A DNA stretch of 64,000 bases from Norana najaformis (Eukaryota > Annelida > Clitellata > Crassiclitellata > Hormogastridae), in NCBI GenBank assembly GCA_964023275.1, contig OZ029928.1, positions 2,505,606-2,569,605 on the forward strand, written 5' to 3'. Shown in pieces: positions 39,501 to 46,817 of this stretch (positions are counted from its first letter, which is position 1; the number at the start of each line of letters is the position of its first letter). Both the position numbers and the translations under genes were made by a program. The notes beneath the pieces were generated by a model. That model searched no databases. It was not told where the DNA came from and saw only the letters and a program-made list of their open reading frames with translations.

Positions 39501-41135
39501 CTGAAGTTGATGCAAACCGGACACACTATTCAATGACTGACCATCTGCTCATGTCTATTTTTGATGAGCTTAAAAGAAGGACGGATCTAGTGATTCCAAT
39601 CCGGCCATGACCCGCATCCGACTTTTGTGGGACATTCAAATGAGTTTTCCAACCGGTTTTGGCGAGGGTGTCCGAGGGCAATTAGGTCTAATACTGTACA
39701 ATGAAACGGCTACGATAATACAGTTAAAGCAAACAAATGAGGAATAAGAATAGGGATAAATAGAAAAATCAAAGTGCAATTGTCGTGGAAAAGTGTGAGA
39801 AAATGGGGTAGGACAAGAAAAGCTGAGACATCAAGGACAACAAGACTAAGGCGTGATACAAATGGCGATAAAATCGGTCAAAGAAGCGTTTAACAGAAAC
39901 GTTATTTTGGTGATTTGATACCTTGAAATCGGCTCCAACAATGGCAGGAACTAATGAGAAAAGGTGTTAAGAAATTTTCGCGATTAGAAAATTTATTCAT
40001 CTTTTCTTTCCAAAAGTAACGATTACTAAACAATGTGGTCAAAATTCTCTACCGTACAAAATCATTTTAAAATTGTCCCACCCCTTTCTCAACTCAGTTG
40101 ATCAGGCAGTGTCTTAAACTGCGTGGTACGTCTAGAATTTCTCTTCTACTTTATGCTTTACCACCTCTCCAATTCTACACTAGTTCAACTGTACCACTTA
40201 AGTACGTACTAGTTGCTTAATTAATTACTTATTGCTATTTTGTTTTTATTTTAGTCGTGTATCCGACTTTCATCAACTTCGCTGGGAGACTCTCCGCTGG
40301 AGAAGATGAAGAAGTAAAGGGGATGACTAAGCTGCGAAACGAAATCTACGCCCTCTGTCGATCATATGCTTCTTCTTTTTGTGTAATTTGTGTTTTTGAG
40401 GACCGGAATCCATTTCATCCGCAGAAGAAAATCGAAATAAAAGAGATTATAAATCCTAGGGACATTGGAGCCAGTGAAAAGGAAAACTGTGTCTATGTAT
40501 CTGACTTAGAGCAAAAATGTTTCTGGAAGATTACAAGAGAAACAGATGACAAAAACAAAATCATCAAATGGTTGGCCATTGATTATCAGCCTGATCGTAT
40601 GTCAGTGTCCTGCGATGGTCAGTTGTTGGTGGTCAGTAATTTAGCATCCATTCTCAGGATCTACGGATCAGACGCAGAACTTCTTTGTTCCATTCACTTA
40701 CCAAGAGACATCAAGAATCCTTGTCATGTAGTAAAAACATCGATTGGGAATTTCATAATCCTTCACATGTGGGTGAAAGGAGAAGAGAGTCTGTCAAACG
40801 GGAGACGTAGGCAGTGGGTGTGGGGCGTAAGCAAATTGACGAAAGATGGACAGACGGTCATACGTCGCTTTATTCCTTCAGGTAAAACACAACAACTGAA
40901 AGAGCCTTTTTATCTCTCAATCGATGCATACAATCGAGTGATCGTGGCTGAAACCGAGAACGGTAGGGTCATTCTCTTGGACTCCGATCTTAAGTGGAAT
41001 CAAGTACTATGTCTAGCAAAAGAAGAAGCACAAAAAATTTTGATTGTTGGATTGTGTTGCAATGAAGAAAAGAAACACCTGATCATCGGAGAATTTTTAA
41101 CAAGAGTTGATGTTTACACTTTGATTCGAAAATAA
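24492..41135 (+). CDS. Multi-exon gene model: membrane / F-box-like / CARD / TRADD-N-like or NHL protein
   Basis: Gene-level entry; the exons are listed separately. I joined them by AG/GT borders and codon phase: 24492-24582, 24776-24945, 25756-25846, 29049-29107, 34086-34272, 35620-35904, then either 39009-39256 or 40255-41135. Every junction is phase-compatible. With the 39009 exon the product is about 376 residues; with the 40255 exon directly after the CARD exon it is about 586 residues. CARDs are homotypic death-fold adaptors, TRADD-N-like domains occur in TNF-receptor-type adaptors, F-boxes recruit SCF ubiquitin ligases, and NHL propellers bind partners or RNA. The joint job is therefore plausibly signalling or innate immunity, which is inference. 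The introns (2-6 kb) are packed with LINE fragments. The model could be two genes or two alternative transcripts, and the first exon is the least certain part. Confidence 0.5.
24776..24945 (+). CDS. Exon with a transmembrane helix
   Basis: The acceptor is tttcatag and the donor is AAAG|gtaagc; the exon is 170 bp, phase 1 in and phase 0 out. It encodes a basic stretch (QKRSPYKKY) followed by a roughly 22-residue hydrophobic helix (core SGILAAAVILTAILVGMYLF) and an acidic tail. The lysine/arginine-rich segment before the helix suggests the N-terminal side faces the cytosol under the positive-inside rule. No family is recognised. If the gene model is right it anchors the CARD protein to a membrane. 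Confidence 0.5.
25170..25275 (+). repeat. SINE-like dispersed repeat, copy 2 (truncated)
   Basis: Matches the left half of the repeats at 17113 and 35191: GTAAATGTACACGGTTTTC, TTTAGCGACCTGGACC, TCGGGTGAGATCC(A)TCAC. It lies in the intron between the two hydrophobic exons of the CARD gene. Confidence 0.5.
25756..25846 (+). CDS. Second hydrophobic exon
   Basis: It reads KMTTVGWFGSFLLIGAIATF and then a short hydrophobic run ending in a Lys-rich stop-transfer-like segment (LLKKKTTG), with donor CGG|gtaaga. Two acceptors are possible: ttatcacag (start 25756, phase 0, matching the previous exon) or ttttag (start 25742, phase 1, which would need an unseen exon before it). The paired hydrophobic exons would give a hairpin-type double-spanning N-terminus. 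A single frame with no homology I recognise, so support is splice phase and composition only. Confidence 0.4.
26095..26720 (+). mobile_element. CR1/L2-type LINE 3' fragment
   Basis: The segment HVPRNILLQLANSLFASTV near 26150-26210 and PEFWNSLPVSVRTF near 26450 are the LANALVSSRLDYC and FWNSLPVSV blocks of the RT C-terminus, as in the 10.9-14.2 kb element. It ends in a GTAGAATAGAATAA tail. Lies in the third intron of the CARD gene. Confidence 0.6.
26721..28289. other. Intronic, no supported exon
   Basis: Overlapping frames on both strands at 27361-27749 are not conserved with anything in the second locus. Confidence 0.4.
28290..28970 (+). mobile_element. LINE fragment, linker to RT start
   Basis: Degenerate frames give SLASGCFP, LLLKKPYLCPDDLSNYRHIS and LSFVSKILKKVVVNHLSAHF (28740-28910), the start of an RT domain. 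The first part (28300-28500) resembles the inverted piece at 31621-31956. Intronic. Confidence 0.6.
29049..29107 (+). CDS. Small polar linker exon
   Basis: 59 bp, acceptor aataaaag, donor CCAAG|gtaaga, phase 1 in and phase 0 out. It encodes a short hydrophilic linker (GDQRQHSQPEERSDASSNTK). The same position in the second locus (59641-59675) is a 35-bp exon of identical phase directly before the matching F-box-like exon, which is the main reason to believe this one. Confidence 0.45.
29480..31335 (+). mobile_element. L2-type LINE, RT-bearing copy
   Basis: Linker (FHNFFDKKVADVRESTTGA), RT start (SYRRISTCNLPVLSKMLERV), FDTVDHS, a frameshift inside PQGSVLGP (about 30290), DDSQICGSC, NDVADWMKCNRLQLNSSKSE, then SRIDCCNVDFAGLPQCGTLR and HVTPVLQDQFQWLRIGERVK. 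It ends with an (ATTAC)n tail at about 31313-31333. 5' truncated, several frame breaks. Fills the intron before the F-box-like exon. Confidence 0.8.
31621..31956 (-). mobile_element. LINE-derived fragment, inverted
   Basis: The 111-codon minus frame includes RPTETSSFSSLSHPAIDLKG and SSFSFAEHNRP, similar to the TE frame at 28302-28553 (SLLSHSTTDL, SSFFSFAVHNSQ). Its coding role is unknown; repeat status rests on that pair. Confidence 0.45.
31957..34085. other. Intronic, inverted repeat plus unique sequence
   Basis: Apart from the 32.5-32.9 kb inverted repeat, contains a short palindrome CCATTAAAC/GTTTAATGG at about 33384-33406. No exon supported. Confidence 0.4.
32523..32912. repeat. MITE-like inverted repeat, 34-bp arms
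   Basis: Arms at 32523-32556 and 32879-32912 are exact reverse complements but for one central base (CAACGTCCTGGATT[C/G]AATC...). The interior is 322 bp. Terminal inverted arms of this size fit a small non-autonomous DNA transposon, or a foldback in the intron. Confidence 0.55.
34086..34272 (+). CDS. F-box-like domain exon
   Basis: 187 bp, acceptor gcattttag, donor TGGAAG|gtgagg, phase 0 in and phase 1 out; 62 codons. It begins LYNLPLEVLDFILQKSYLHW, an LPxEVLxxIL start typical of the first helix of an F-box. A spaced S-V-D--FYRRI block and an FKKAIWRYLEG ending follow. F-boxes bind Skp1 in SCF ubiquitin ligases. A paralogous exon at 61418-61606 matches in helix 1 and in the RRI--x-FKK-IWR-L ending, so this is a real conserved module. 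Assignment as F-box rather than another LPxE-type helical module (for instance a SOCS-box relative) is tentative. Confidence 0.6.
34790..35130 (-). mobile_element. CR1/L2-type LINE RT fragment
   Basis: Minus frame: LKVFVANALDSSSHDYCNAN, LHNIEVLQNPLARAITKTLF, matching the LANALVSSRLDYCNS and LARAITKT blocks of the 10.9-14.2 kb element. Intronic, between the F-box-like and CARD exons. Confidence 0.65.
35191..35409 (-). repeat. SINE-like dispersed repeat, copy 3 (inverted)
   Basis: On the minus strand it carries GTGTACATTATTTTCTATAG, TCGGGTGAGATCCTTCACCG, CCGCTGCCCG, GTCCGAGATTCAAATATC and ATTGGTAAGCTAACGGGC in the same order as copy 1. It sits just upstream of the CARD exon at 35620. Confidence 0.55.
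35620..35904 (+). CDS. CARD domain exon
   Basis: 285 bp, acceptor catgttttag, donor GGAG|gtttac (weak but GT), phase 1 in and out; 94 whole codons. The pattern fits a six-helix CARD: NQKYLLQCIKPNDQLIDSLL (helices 1-2), CLTEEQVRFI (helix 3), then a charged helix 4, LLLAL, and CSLFIRCLRQTNQETIARVI (helices 5-6). CARDs assemble signalling complexes with caspases or adaptors through CARD-CARD contacts. It follows the F-box-like exon in both loci. Three related CARD exons lie at 56107, 57078 and 63492, all starting and ending in phase 1. Confidence 0.8.
36180..36290 (+). repeat. tRNA-derived SINE-like head
   Basis: TAGCCGAATTGTTTGAGCGC resembles a tRNA A box and GGATTCGAGCT at about 36231-36241 resembles a B box, at a suitable distance. 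No complete cloverleaf; most likely a SINE relic. Confidence 0.35.
36330..37570 (-). mobile_element. Non-LTR pol C-terminal fragment
   Basis: Minus frames: LSHKQSCWDKPLIQ, YAGDRLFALPITTCGLQLDN, ERLAAGLRLGVTMCEP (37424-37150), then DATVIDTVDPL and YSRLLSTYHFTPLAFETLGS, LDFITDLGALL (36981-36790), and QRLSMATYSFNAFTF (36535-36490). This is the C-terminal module of R2/RTE-like pol proteins. The end module appears twice (about 36490 and 36740), in frames broken by indels. Confidence 0.65.
37590..38170 (+). mobile_element. L2-type LINE RT C-terminal fragment
   Basis: LRYDAAATLVNSFILADLDY, SNVVLADLPSSNF then a degenerate tail (FTAIQTVLFYALGRPYE) follow the usual thumb-domain order. No intact frame. 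Confidence 0.6.
38222..38575 (+). mobile_element. Possible solo LTR
   Basis: Begins TGTTACGTG and ends near ...AAAACTACA, with an AATAAA at 38531-38536 and a GC-rich middle. The TGT...ACA frame fits a Ty3/gypsy LTR, but no target duplication was found. Confidence 0.25.
38640..38800 (+). repeat. Degenerate direct repeat, CATACATA-rich
   Basis: AACCGGATAAATACATGCAT at about 38642 and AGCCGGATAAATATATACTT at about 38752 repeat about 110 bp apart within a TACA/TATA-rich tract. Confidence 0.5.
39009..39256 (+). CDS. Short TRADD-N-like exon with its own stop
   Basis: The acceptor is tttatttttag and the exon starts in phase 1. 81 whole codons run to TAA at 39254-39256. The N-terminal part is basic (KAKRKQKKRQQ). 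The core IEILSCQLERQTVIWIWCKS followed by QTELQKLKEL lines up with ILELAHLQVI...SIVLYIYCKT then IEELQQLHES of the exon at 58266, a TRADD-N-like fold segment. It is shorter than that paralogue, lacking the last ~45 residues, and ends naturally, so it may be an alternative terminal exon that competes with the NHL exon. A donor-like GAAG|gtgata inside it could also link onward in the same phase. Confidence 0.6.
40255..41135 (+). CDS. NHL-type beta-propeller exon
   Basis: A strong acceptor (tgtttttattttag) opens a 292-codon uninterrupted exon in phase 1 that ends at TAA 41135. The sequence is six loose propeller strandsets: NCVYVSDLEQKCFWKI near residues 78-92, RMSVSCDGQLLVVSN at 114-128 followed by LRIYGSDAELLCSIHLPRDI, TSIGNFIILHMW at 161-172, FYLSIDAYNRVIVAETENGR at 218-237 and LLDSDLKWNQVLC. 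This is the NHL/TRIM-NHL style of blade, with a hydrophobic stretch, an aspartate, and a VxVAD/ET-N-R-V block. The domain binds protein or RNA partners in family members. Codon use is clean with no breaks, the best preserved coding block in the locus. It would be the C-terminus after the CARD exon (phase 1 to phase 1). Confidence 0.85.
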
Positions 41136-41444
41136 CTTCTCTTCATCAACATATTTTGATGACTGATATTCCTTCGATTACTTGATTATTCAAATAGTAA
41201 CAGATATAAGCAGTAATTATTTTGGCTTTTGTTTGCTCTAACAGTTTTGAAAAAATTCGACTACTTGAGAAGTAATATATACAGCGTTCTGTCAATTAGC
41301 AAGAAGTTCAATTTTTTAGCAGGAAATTCATAAATTGAATATAAATTCAAAGTATGTCACTCAAAAGCTGCAAATGAATGAATGAACTTAAAAATGAAAG
41401 AAATTACGATATATTTATTTTTATATCAACCACGCATTAGGTCA

Positions 41445-41988
<544 letters not shown>

Positions 41989-42199
41989 ATATATATATAT
42001 ATATATATATTGCCATTTTCTAATGCAGAAACAGCTAAGCAATTGTGAAAAAACTGCGTTACACGGTGGCCGATTTATTGAATGTTCCCTGGATGGTGTT
42101 TAATCAATGAAGGAATCAGTGCCTAGATAATAAAATAGTTCATGAGGTTCCATTCCACAGAGTCCTTGCTAACCTGCATCATTACTGACTTCTTTGTGG

Positions 42200-42680
42200 C
42201 TACTGATAGGGGGTCATGTAACCTTGCTGATGTGATGTGAGTGCGGCCTTTGACACCGTTGACCATTGCATTCTTGAGAAGTAGTTCGGCGTCGTGGGTC
42301 GTCCTCGGCAGTGGTTACTTCCGTTCCTCTCTGAATGCACTCAGATGGTGGCTTTTGATCCCATCTATCGGCCTGGTCCCTGGCCTCATTTGGGCTGCTA
42401 CAGGGCTCCATTCTGAGTCCTTTGCTTTATATCCCTTATCTGGTGACCTAAGCCACATACTTTTAACCCGGGGATTGGCGTTCATCAGTATGCTGATGAT
42501 ACTCAAGAGTACATTCACTGCTCATCTAAAGATGTGTACTCCTTAGCTGAGAAAATGTTTGAGACATCTGAAGCATTTTCAGCTTGTATGTCGTCTAACC
42601 GCCTCCGGTTTATCCCTCTAAAAACCAACTGATCTGGCTTGGCTAGAAGGTTGACTGGCAATTATGGGCAACACTGACAC
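42200..42680 (+). mobile_element. LINE RT core fragment
   Basis: Frames give SAAFDTVDHCILE near 42240, LLQGSILSPLLYIPYL near 42400 and QYADDTQEYIHCSSKD near 42490, then SEAFSACMSSNRLRF. This is the palm and YADD block with frameshifts. Confidence 0.7.
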
Positions 42681-43199
42681 AGAGCGTAAGATTAACACTA
42701 TGTCAAAGAATACCCCAAAACGAAAAACACATAGAATTCATCCGTTCAAAATTACTCTTAAATCAAGTTTGCAACACATAAAACAGCATTAATATTAACA
42801 GATATTAAATAAAAAGTGGACACTAACCGATCAGAAAGTAGTTTTTGACGGTAAAGTTAACGATTTTTCTACACTCGATAAAGCTGCTTATAAATTTTCA
42901 AAATTCATGCACCTGCGCTTAGAAGTGAATCGTATGCAGCACTTGGAATACGCCAAAACGCCAACCAAACATAGTAAGTAAGCAAGTTATCATTATCACA
43001 TACTATTGGAAGTAAGATGTGTCAAAGAATCCCCGATGTCAACGTTATCCCACTTTACCTTGCAATTAGCCCAGTCTTGAATATCGCTTTTTATGGGCGA
43101 CCAGTGCAATGATTTTGGTATCGGTGACATAGGTTCGTATTTTGGAGTTTTAGTGGTAGCTCTTGCTATTGTATTTTTCGACTCTTTGAAACTTCCTCA

Positions 43200-43990
43200 A
43201 ATTAGCCTTGGAAATACGAGTAAGAAGCCAGTTGCATGAGACGTCTGGAGACCAGGGCATTAGCCAAGTAAACCAGGGTAAAAGAGGGCACATGACATCT
43301 AATCCTGCGGGATATCATAGATGTGATAGTGGGCAGACCAGAATGCAGAATTAATGTGTCTACTGAATGACAAGTCGGAGTCAAACACAACATAAAAATT
43401 GTGGTTTGAACAGCTGCATTGTGTGATGGAGATCAAAGAGTTAAATTTATTCAGTTGCTGTGAAGTTCCAAAAAGGAGAAACTCAGTTTTGGGTGGAGTT
43501 AAGAGCAGTCCACCTTCTGCCATCCAAGACTGAACTTGGTTAAAGACGTCAACATAAGAGAGCTGGAAGAAAAAATATAGAGTCGAGTATCGTTTGCGTA
43601 AAGATGGTGCTTCAGACCACTTTGACTCAGTAAATCGCTAAGTGAAGTGGGGTAAAAGGAAAAAAGTAAAGGCTCGAGTATAGAGCTTTAAGGGATACCT
43701 CAGGTGATTGCAATCCGGCCTCACATTGCTTAATGGATTGAGTTAGATTGAGTAAGGGAGGTAAGATATGTTTTGAACCAGTTAGGGCCAGACCTGATAC
43801 AGTAAACCAGTGCTCAAGGCGATGGAGCAAGATAGCATGGTCAGAGGCGTCGAAAGCGGCAGATATGTCAAGAAGAGCAAGTGCAGTTACTTTTCTATTG
43901 TCCATGGAGCAGATAATGTCATCGTGGACTGAGAGAGAACAGCTTCCTCATTGAAGTGGAATTTATGATATGCTGACTGGAAAGGTAATC
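43200..43990 (-). mobile_element. CR1/L2-type LINE RT fragment
   Basis: Minus frames: VTALALLDISAAFDASDHAI (43890-43830), LLLTPPKTEFLLFGTSQQLN (43508-43450), VYLANALVSRR (about 43275). A QSAYHKF-like upstream block lies near 43960. The 3' tail of another copy is inserted at about 43985. Confidence 0.7.
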
Positions 43991-44190
43991 GCAATCGTAA
44001 TCTCGAGATTTCTACAACGCACAACGAAAGCTAAGTCATGGAAACCAGCTTATTCACAGGCGCTCAGTCAAAACAAAATCGGTAGGCAAAAAGGTTCAGT
44101 TCCAGGTCAAGATCCAAGATGGTGGAACCAAGCACGTCAAAAGTAGCTTTTGAGAAGATGAGTTGCAATTGCATCTAGGATGCACTGTTT
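43985..44190 (-). repeat. L2-type LINE 3' tail copy
   Basis: Shares AATCTCGAGATTTCTAC, CAACGAAAGCTA, GGTTCAGTTCCAGGTC and CAAGATCCAAGATGG-type blocks with 60050-60230 and with 21430-21560. Nested next to the LINE at 43200. Confidence 0.5.
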
Positions 44191-44229
44191 ATGAGGAAAT
44201 TATAAAACTATTAGACATATTAAATCATG

Positions 44230-44660
44230 AGAGCTTTGTCGCCTCAAAACTTATTATGTCTAGCTGCTTTCACAACTGTGACGCCTCTTACACACCAAAA
44301 GCTCCTTGTTTACGTCTGGACGACAAATTATGACGTCACTAATATTAGCGACAGGAGACGCCGTTACTTCCAACAAGGTAATCTTTCAAATCTATCGGTA
44401 CCAAACTAATTAAACTTAATCTAATCTAATGACTTCTATAGCGCTATTATCATATTGCTTAAGGCATCAGTCAATGGTCGCTTTAAATCAAAATCGCGGG
44501 TAAAAAACAAACCGTTGAAAAATCTGAGTCGAAATCGACAGTCAGTTTTCACATGGGTCTGTCGACTGATTTTGCTTTCAGCATAATATCGTATTACTGT
44601 CAGTATAAAGTTTCACAGCTTGCGGATGGACCCCAGTAATGTAACGTTTGACTATCCATC
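44230..44660 (+). repeat. Dispersed repeat shared with about 21080-21410
   Basis: Both regions hold GTGAC(A/G)C-CCTCTTA, ATGACGTCA(C/T)TAAT, TTTCAAATCTA(C/T)C and GTAACGTTTG(C/A)C blocks in the same order and orientation. Function unknown. Confidence 0.45.
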
Positions 44661-46633
44661 ATCAATACTGACAAATAAAGAATGCGCCCAAAATTCCTGC
44701 TCAATTCAAACAGATCAACACATTCCGCATGCATCAGATCTCACTATTAATTATATTGCGCCTGCAATGTTTTAAAGTTTAGCATGTTTTTTAAAAGCCC
44801 GTATCTGGCAACAGACCTCAACTACATTCGATTCTTGCAATCAAACATTCTGATTTTTAAATTCGTCTTTTTAAAATTCTTTTTGAAGCTTCAGTTTGGA
44901 CACAAAACCACCACTATTAATCCGCTAGAGCTATTACCCTGTAGTTTGAAAATATTAGTCTGTCTCAATTAATTGTGCTTTATCATGGTGGCAGAATATT
45001 ATATTTTTGGTACCGTTTAATTAAGTCAACGGATTAAATATATCTAAGCAACCATACAAGCCGATTGAAAAGGAGTTTCACTATATTGGTTACACGTTTT
45101 CTTAACCCTGACAAAAATAGGTTTGGTGCAAAGGTGCACTGTCGCACAGGTTAGGTTTATTTGAGGTACATCAAAGAGTGAAAGCTAAAATAGTTATTTA
45201 TTAAGGATCTTTCAGCTGAGTTGCAAACTCAACCACAACAAATATTTTGCTTGGGTTTTAATATAGTCTATTGTATAACATAACATGTTCCTGTTAAGCG
45301 TATGCAAATACACACCAATAAACTGATGACTGCCTCTACTGCTGCTCTGTCTCCATAGCCAACTACTCGTCCACTTATACATCAACACTCTGCCTCTGAC
45401 TGCATAATTGGACCGCATCGAGGATGAGGAACGACATGCAATGTGGTATCCACCTAGGATACACGGTTACTTTACCACTGAGCAGTTCCTCACAATTCAT
45501 ACATGTATGAAAATGACTCATTGTTTGACCACCTGTTGAGGAAAAGGAACTTCGCAGGGCAGGTATTCGACTATTCGCAGAACTTCTGTGTGGTTGATGG
45601 TCTATGCCACTCCAAAGACTCCATGTGGCTTGGAATTCTCCAATATATCTTCTTTCATGAACAAGTGAAAAATAAACTATCAGGCCAGCTGAGTAAGAAA
45701 CACATCAAAATATAGGGAGACTAAGAAGGTACTATGAATTTAATTTAGCGGATTAATTTAAGAAGGTGGTGTTTGCATAGTTGAAGCCCAGCCGGTGTTG
45801 TGTTTGTTGACCGTCGTGTACCATGGACTTAAAAGAAATTTCCTAATTTCGATATCTGTCGTGGTTTTTGTTTTACGGCCTGTAGTTGCTGCATTCCACC
45901 ACATATCTCTGCCTTTATAGTATTCAAGCTTGGGGCTGGCGCAGGCGAAACTGAGACGGAATTGTTCTATTACAAAATGATCTTCCCTGTATGGTCATCC
46001 ATCCAAAGGACTCGTTCAGTGATGTGGATACGCTTGAAGGAATGTTTAAAGTCCTTCCTAAATCGGTCAAATGACAGCTGGTGTTTACGATTTAAAGCAG
46101 TAGGCAGATAATTCTTCTGCAACTGTGTAATGAGTCAAATTCTTCAAACTTTGTAACCATGTTTTAAATGGTTTTCATACGGGAATATAAACAAGTATGT
46201 CATCTTCCAAATTCGTGAGAGCTGTTTCAGTTTATTCTTTTTGCAGACTTTGTTTATCCTTGATATTTTAAGGTAAGCCGTTAACTCGGAACCTTAATTT
46301 TGTTGCTGGCAGATTCCGAATGGGGAAATATAGCGTGATAGATTGTCAGCAATTATAAATAACTTATTAATAGAGAGGACTACTTACTTTAGGCTTTGTA
46401 CAAAGTTTGTTACATTTGTCTTGGAAATTCATATCACATTACAGATGGCCCATTTTTAATGATGTTCTTATATCAAATATATCTTTTATATCTCAACTAT
46501 GTCTTGTTTTTACGACGTTTTTGTTCAGATTAAATAAATGAATAAACACATGCAAGAAAACTTGTTTGTAGTGAGTGATGTTAGTGAATGGTGTTGTCAA
46601 TTACTGAACTTCCTACTTAACAAGGCAAACAAC
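44661..46633. other. No supported gene
   Basis: Upstream side of the zinc-finger gene. A minus frame with VLWMDDHTGKI near 46000 hints at repeat coding, unassigned. No promoter element can be fixed. Confidence 0.4.
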
Positions 46634-46795
46634 TCATAAGGTTTGTGAATAACTATAATCCAAAACTTCCAAGAATTCAATGTTTTCAATTCTAGCTGTT
46701 TGGAAAGTCATATCTGATTCATAGCCACAGAGGCCTTCGTAATCACCAGTAAAGTCAGACATCATTTCTTCTAAACTTTCATTTGGAAATTCCAT
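46634..46795 (-). CDS. Small acidic ORF antisense to the zinc-finger leader
   Basis: A 53-codon ATG-to-TGA frame on the minus strand starts 23 bp upstream of the zinc-finger ATG and diverges from it. It begins MEFPNESLEEMMSDFTGDYE, and acidic residues alternate with aromatics much as in acidic activation or Fyn-like regions, with few basic residues. I do not recognise it. It could be a terminal exon of a minus-strand gene, a shared bidirectional promoter region, or chance. Confidence 0.2.
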   Translation of the reverse strand: MEFPNESLEEMMSDFTGDYEGLCGYESDMTFQTARIENIEFLEVLDYSYSQTL

Positions 46796-46817
46796 CGGAT
46801 TTGCAAAACCAGAACAG

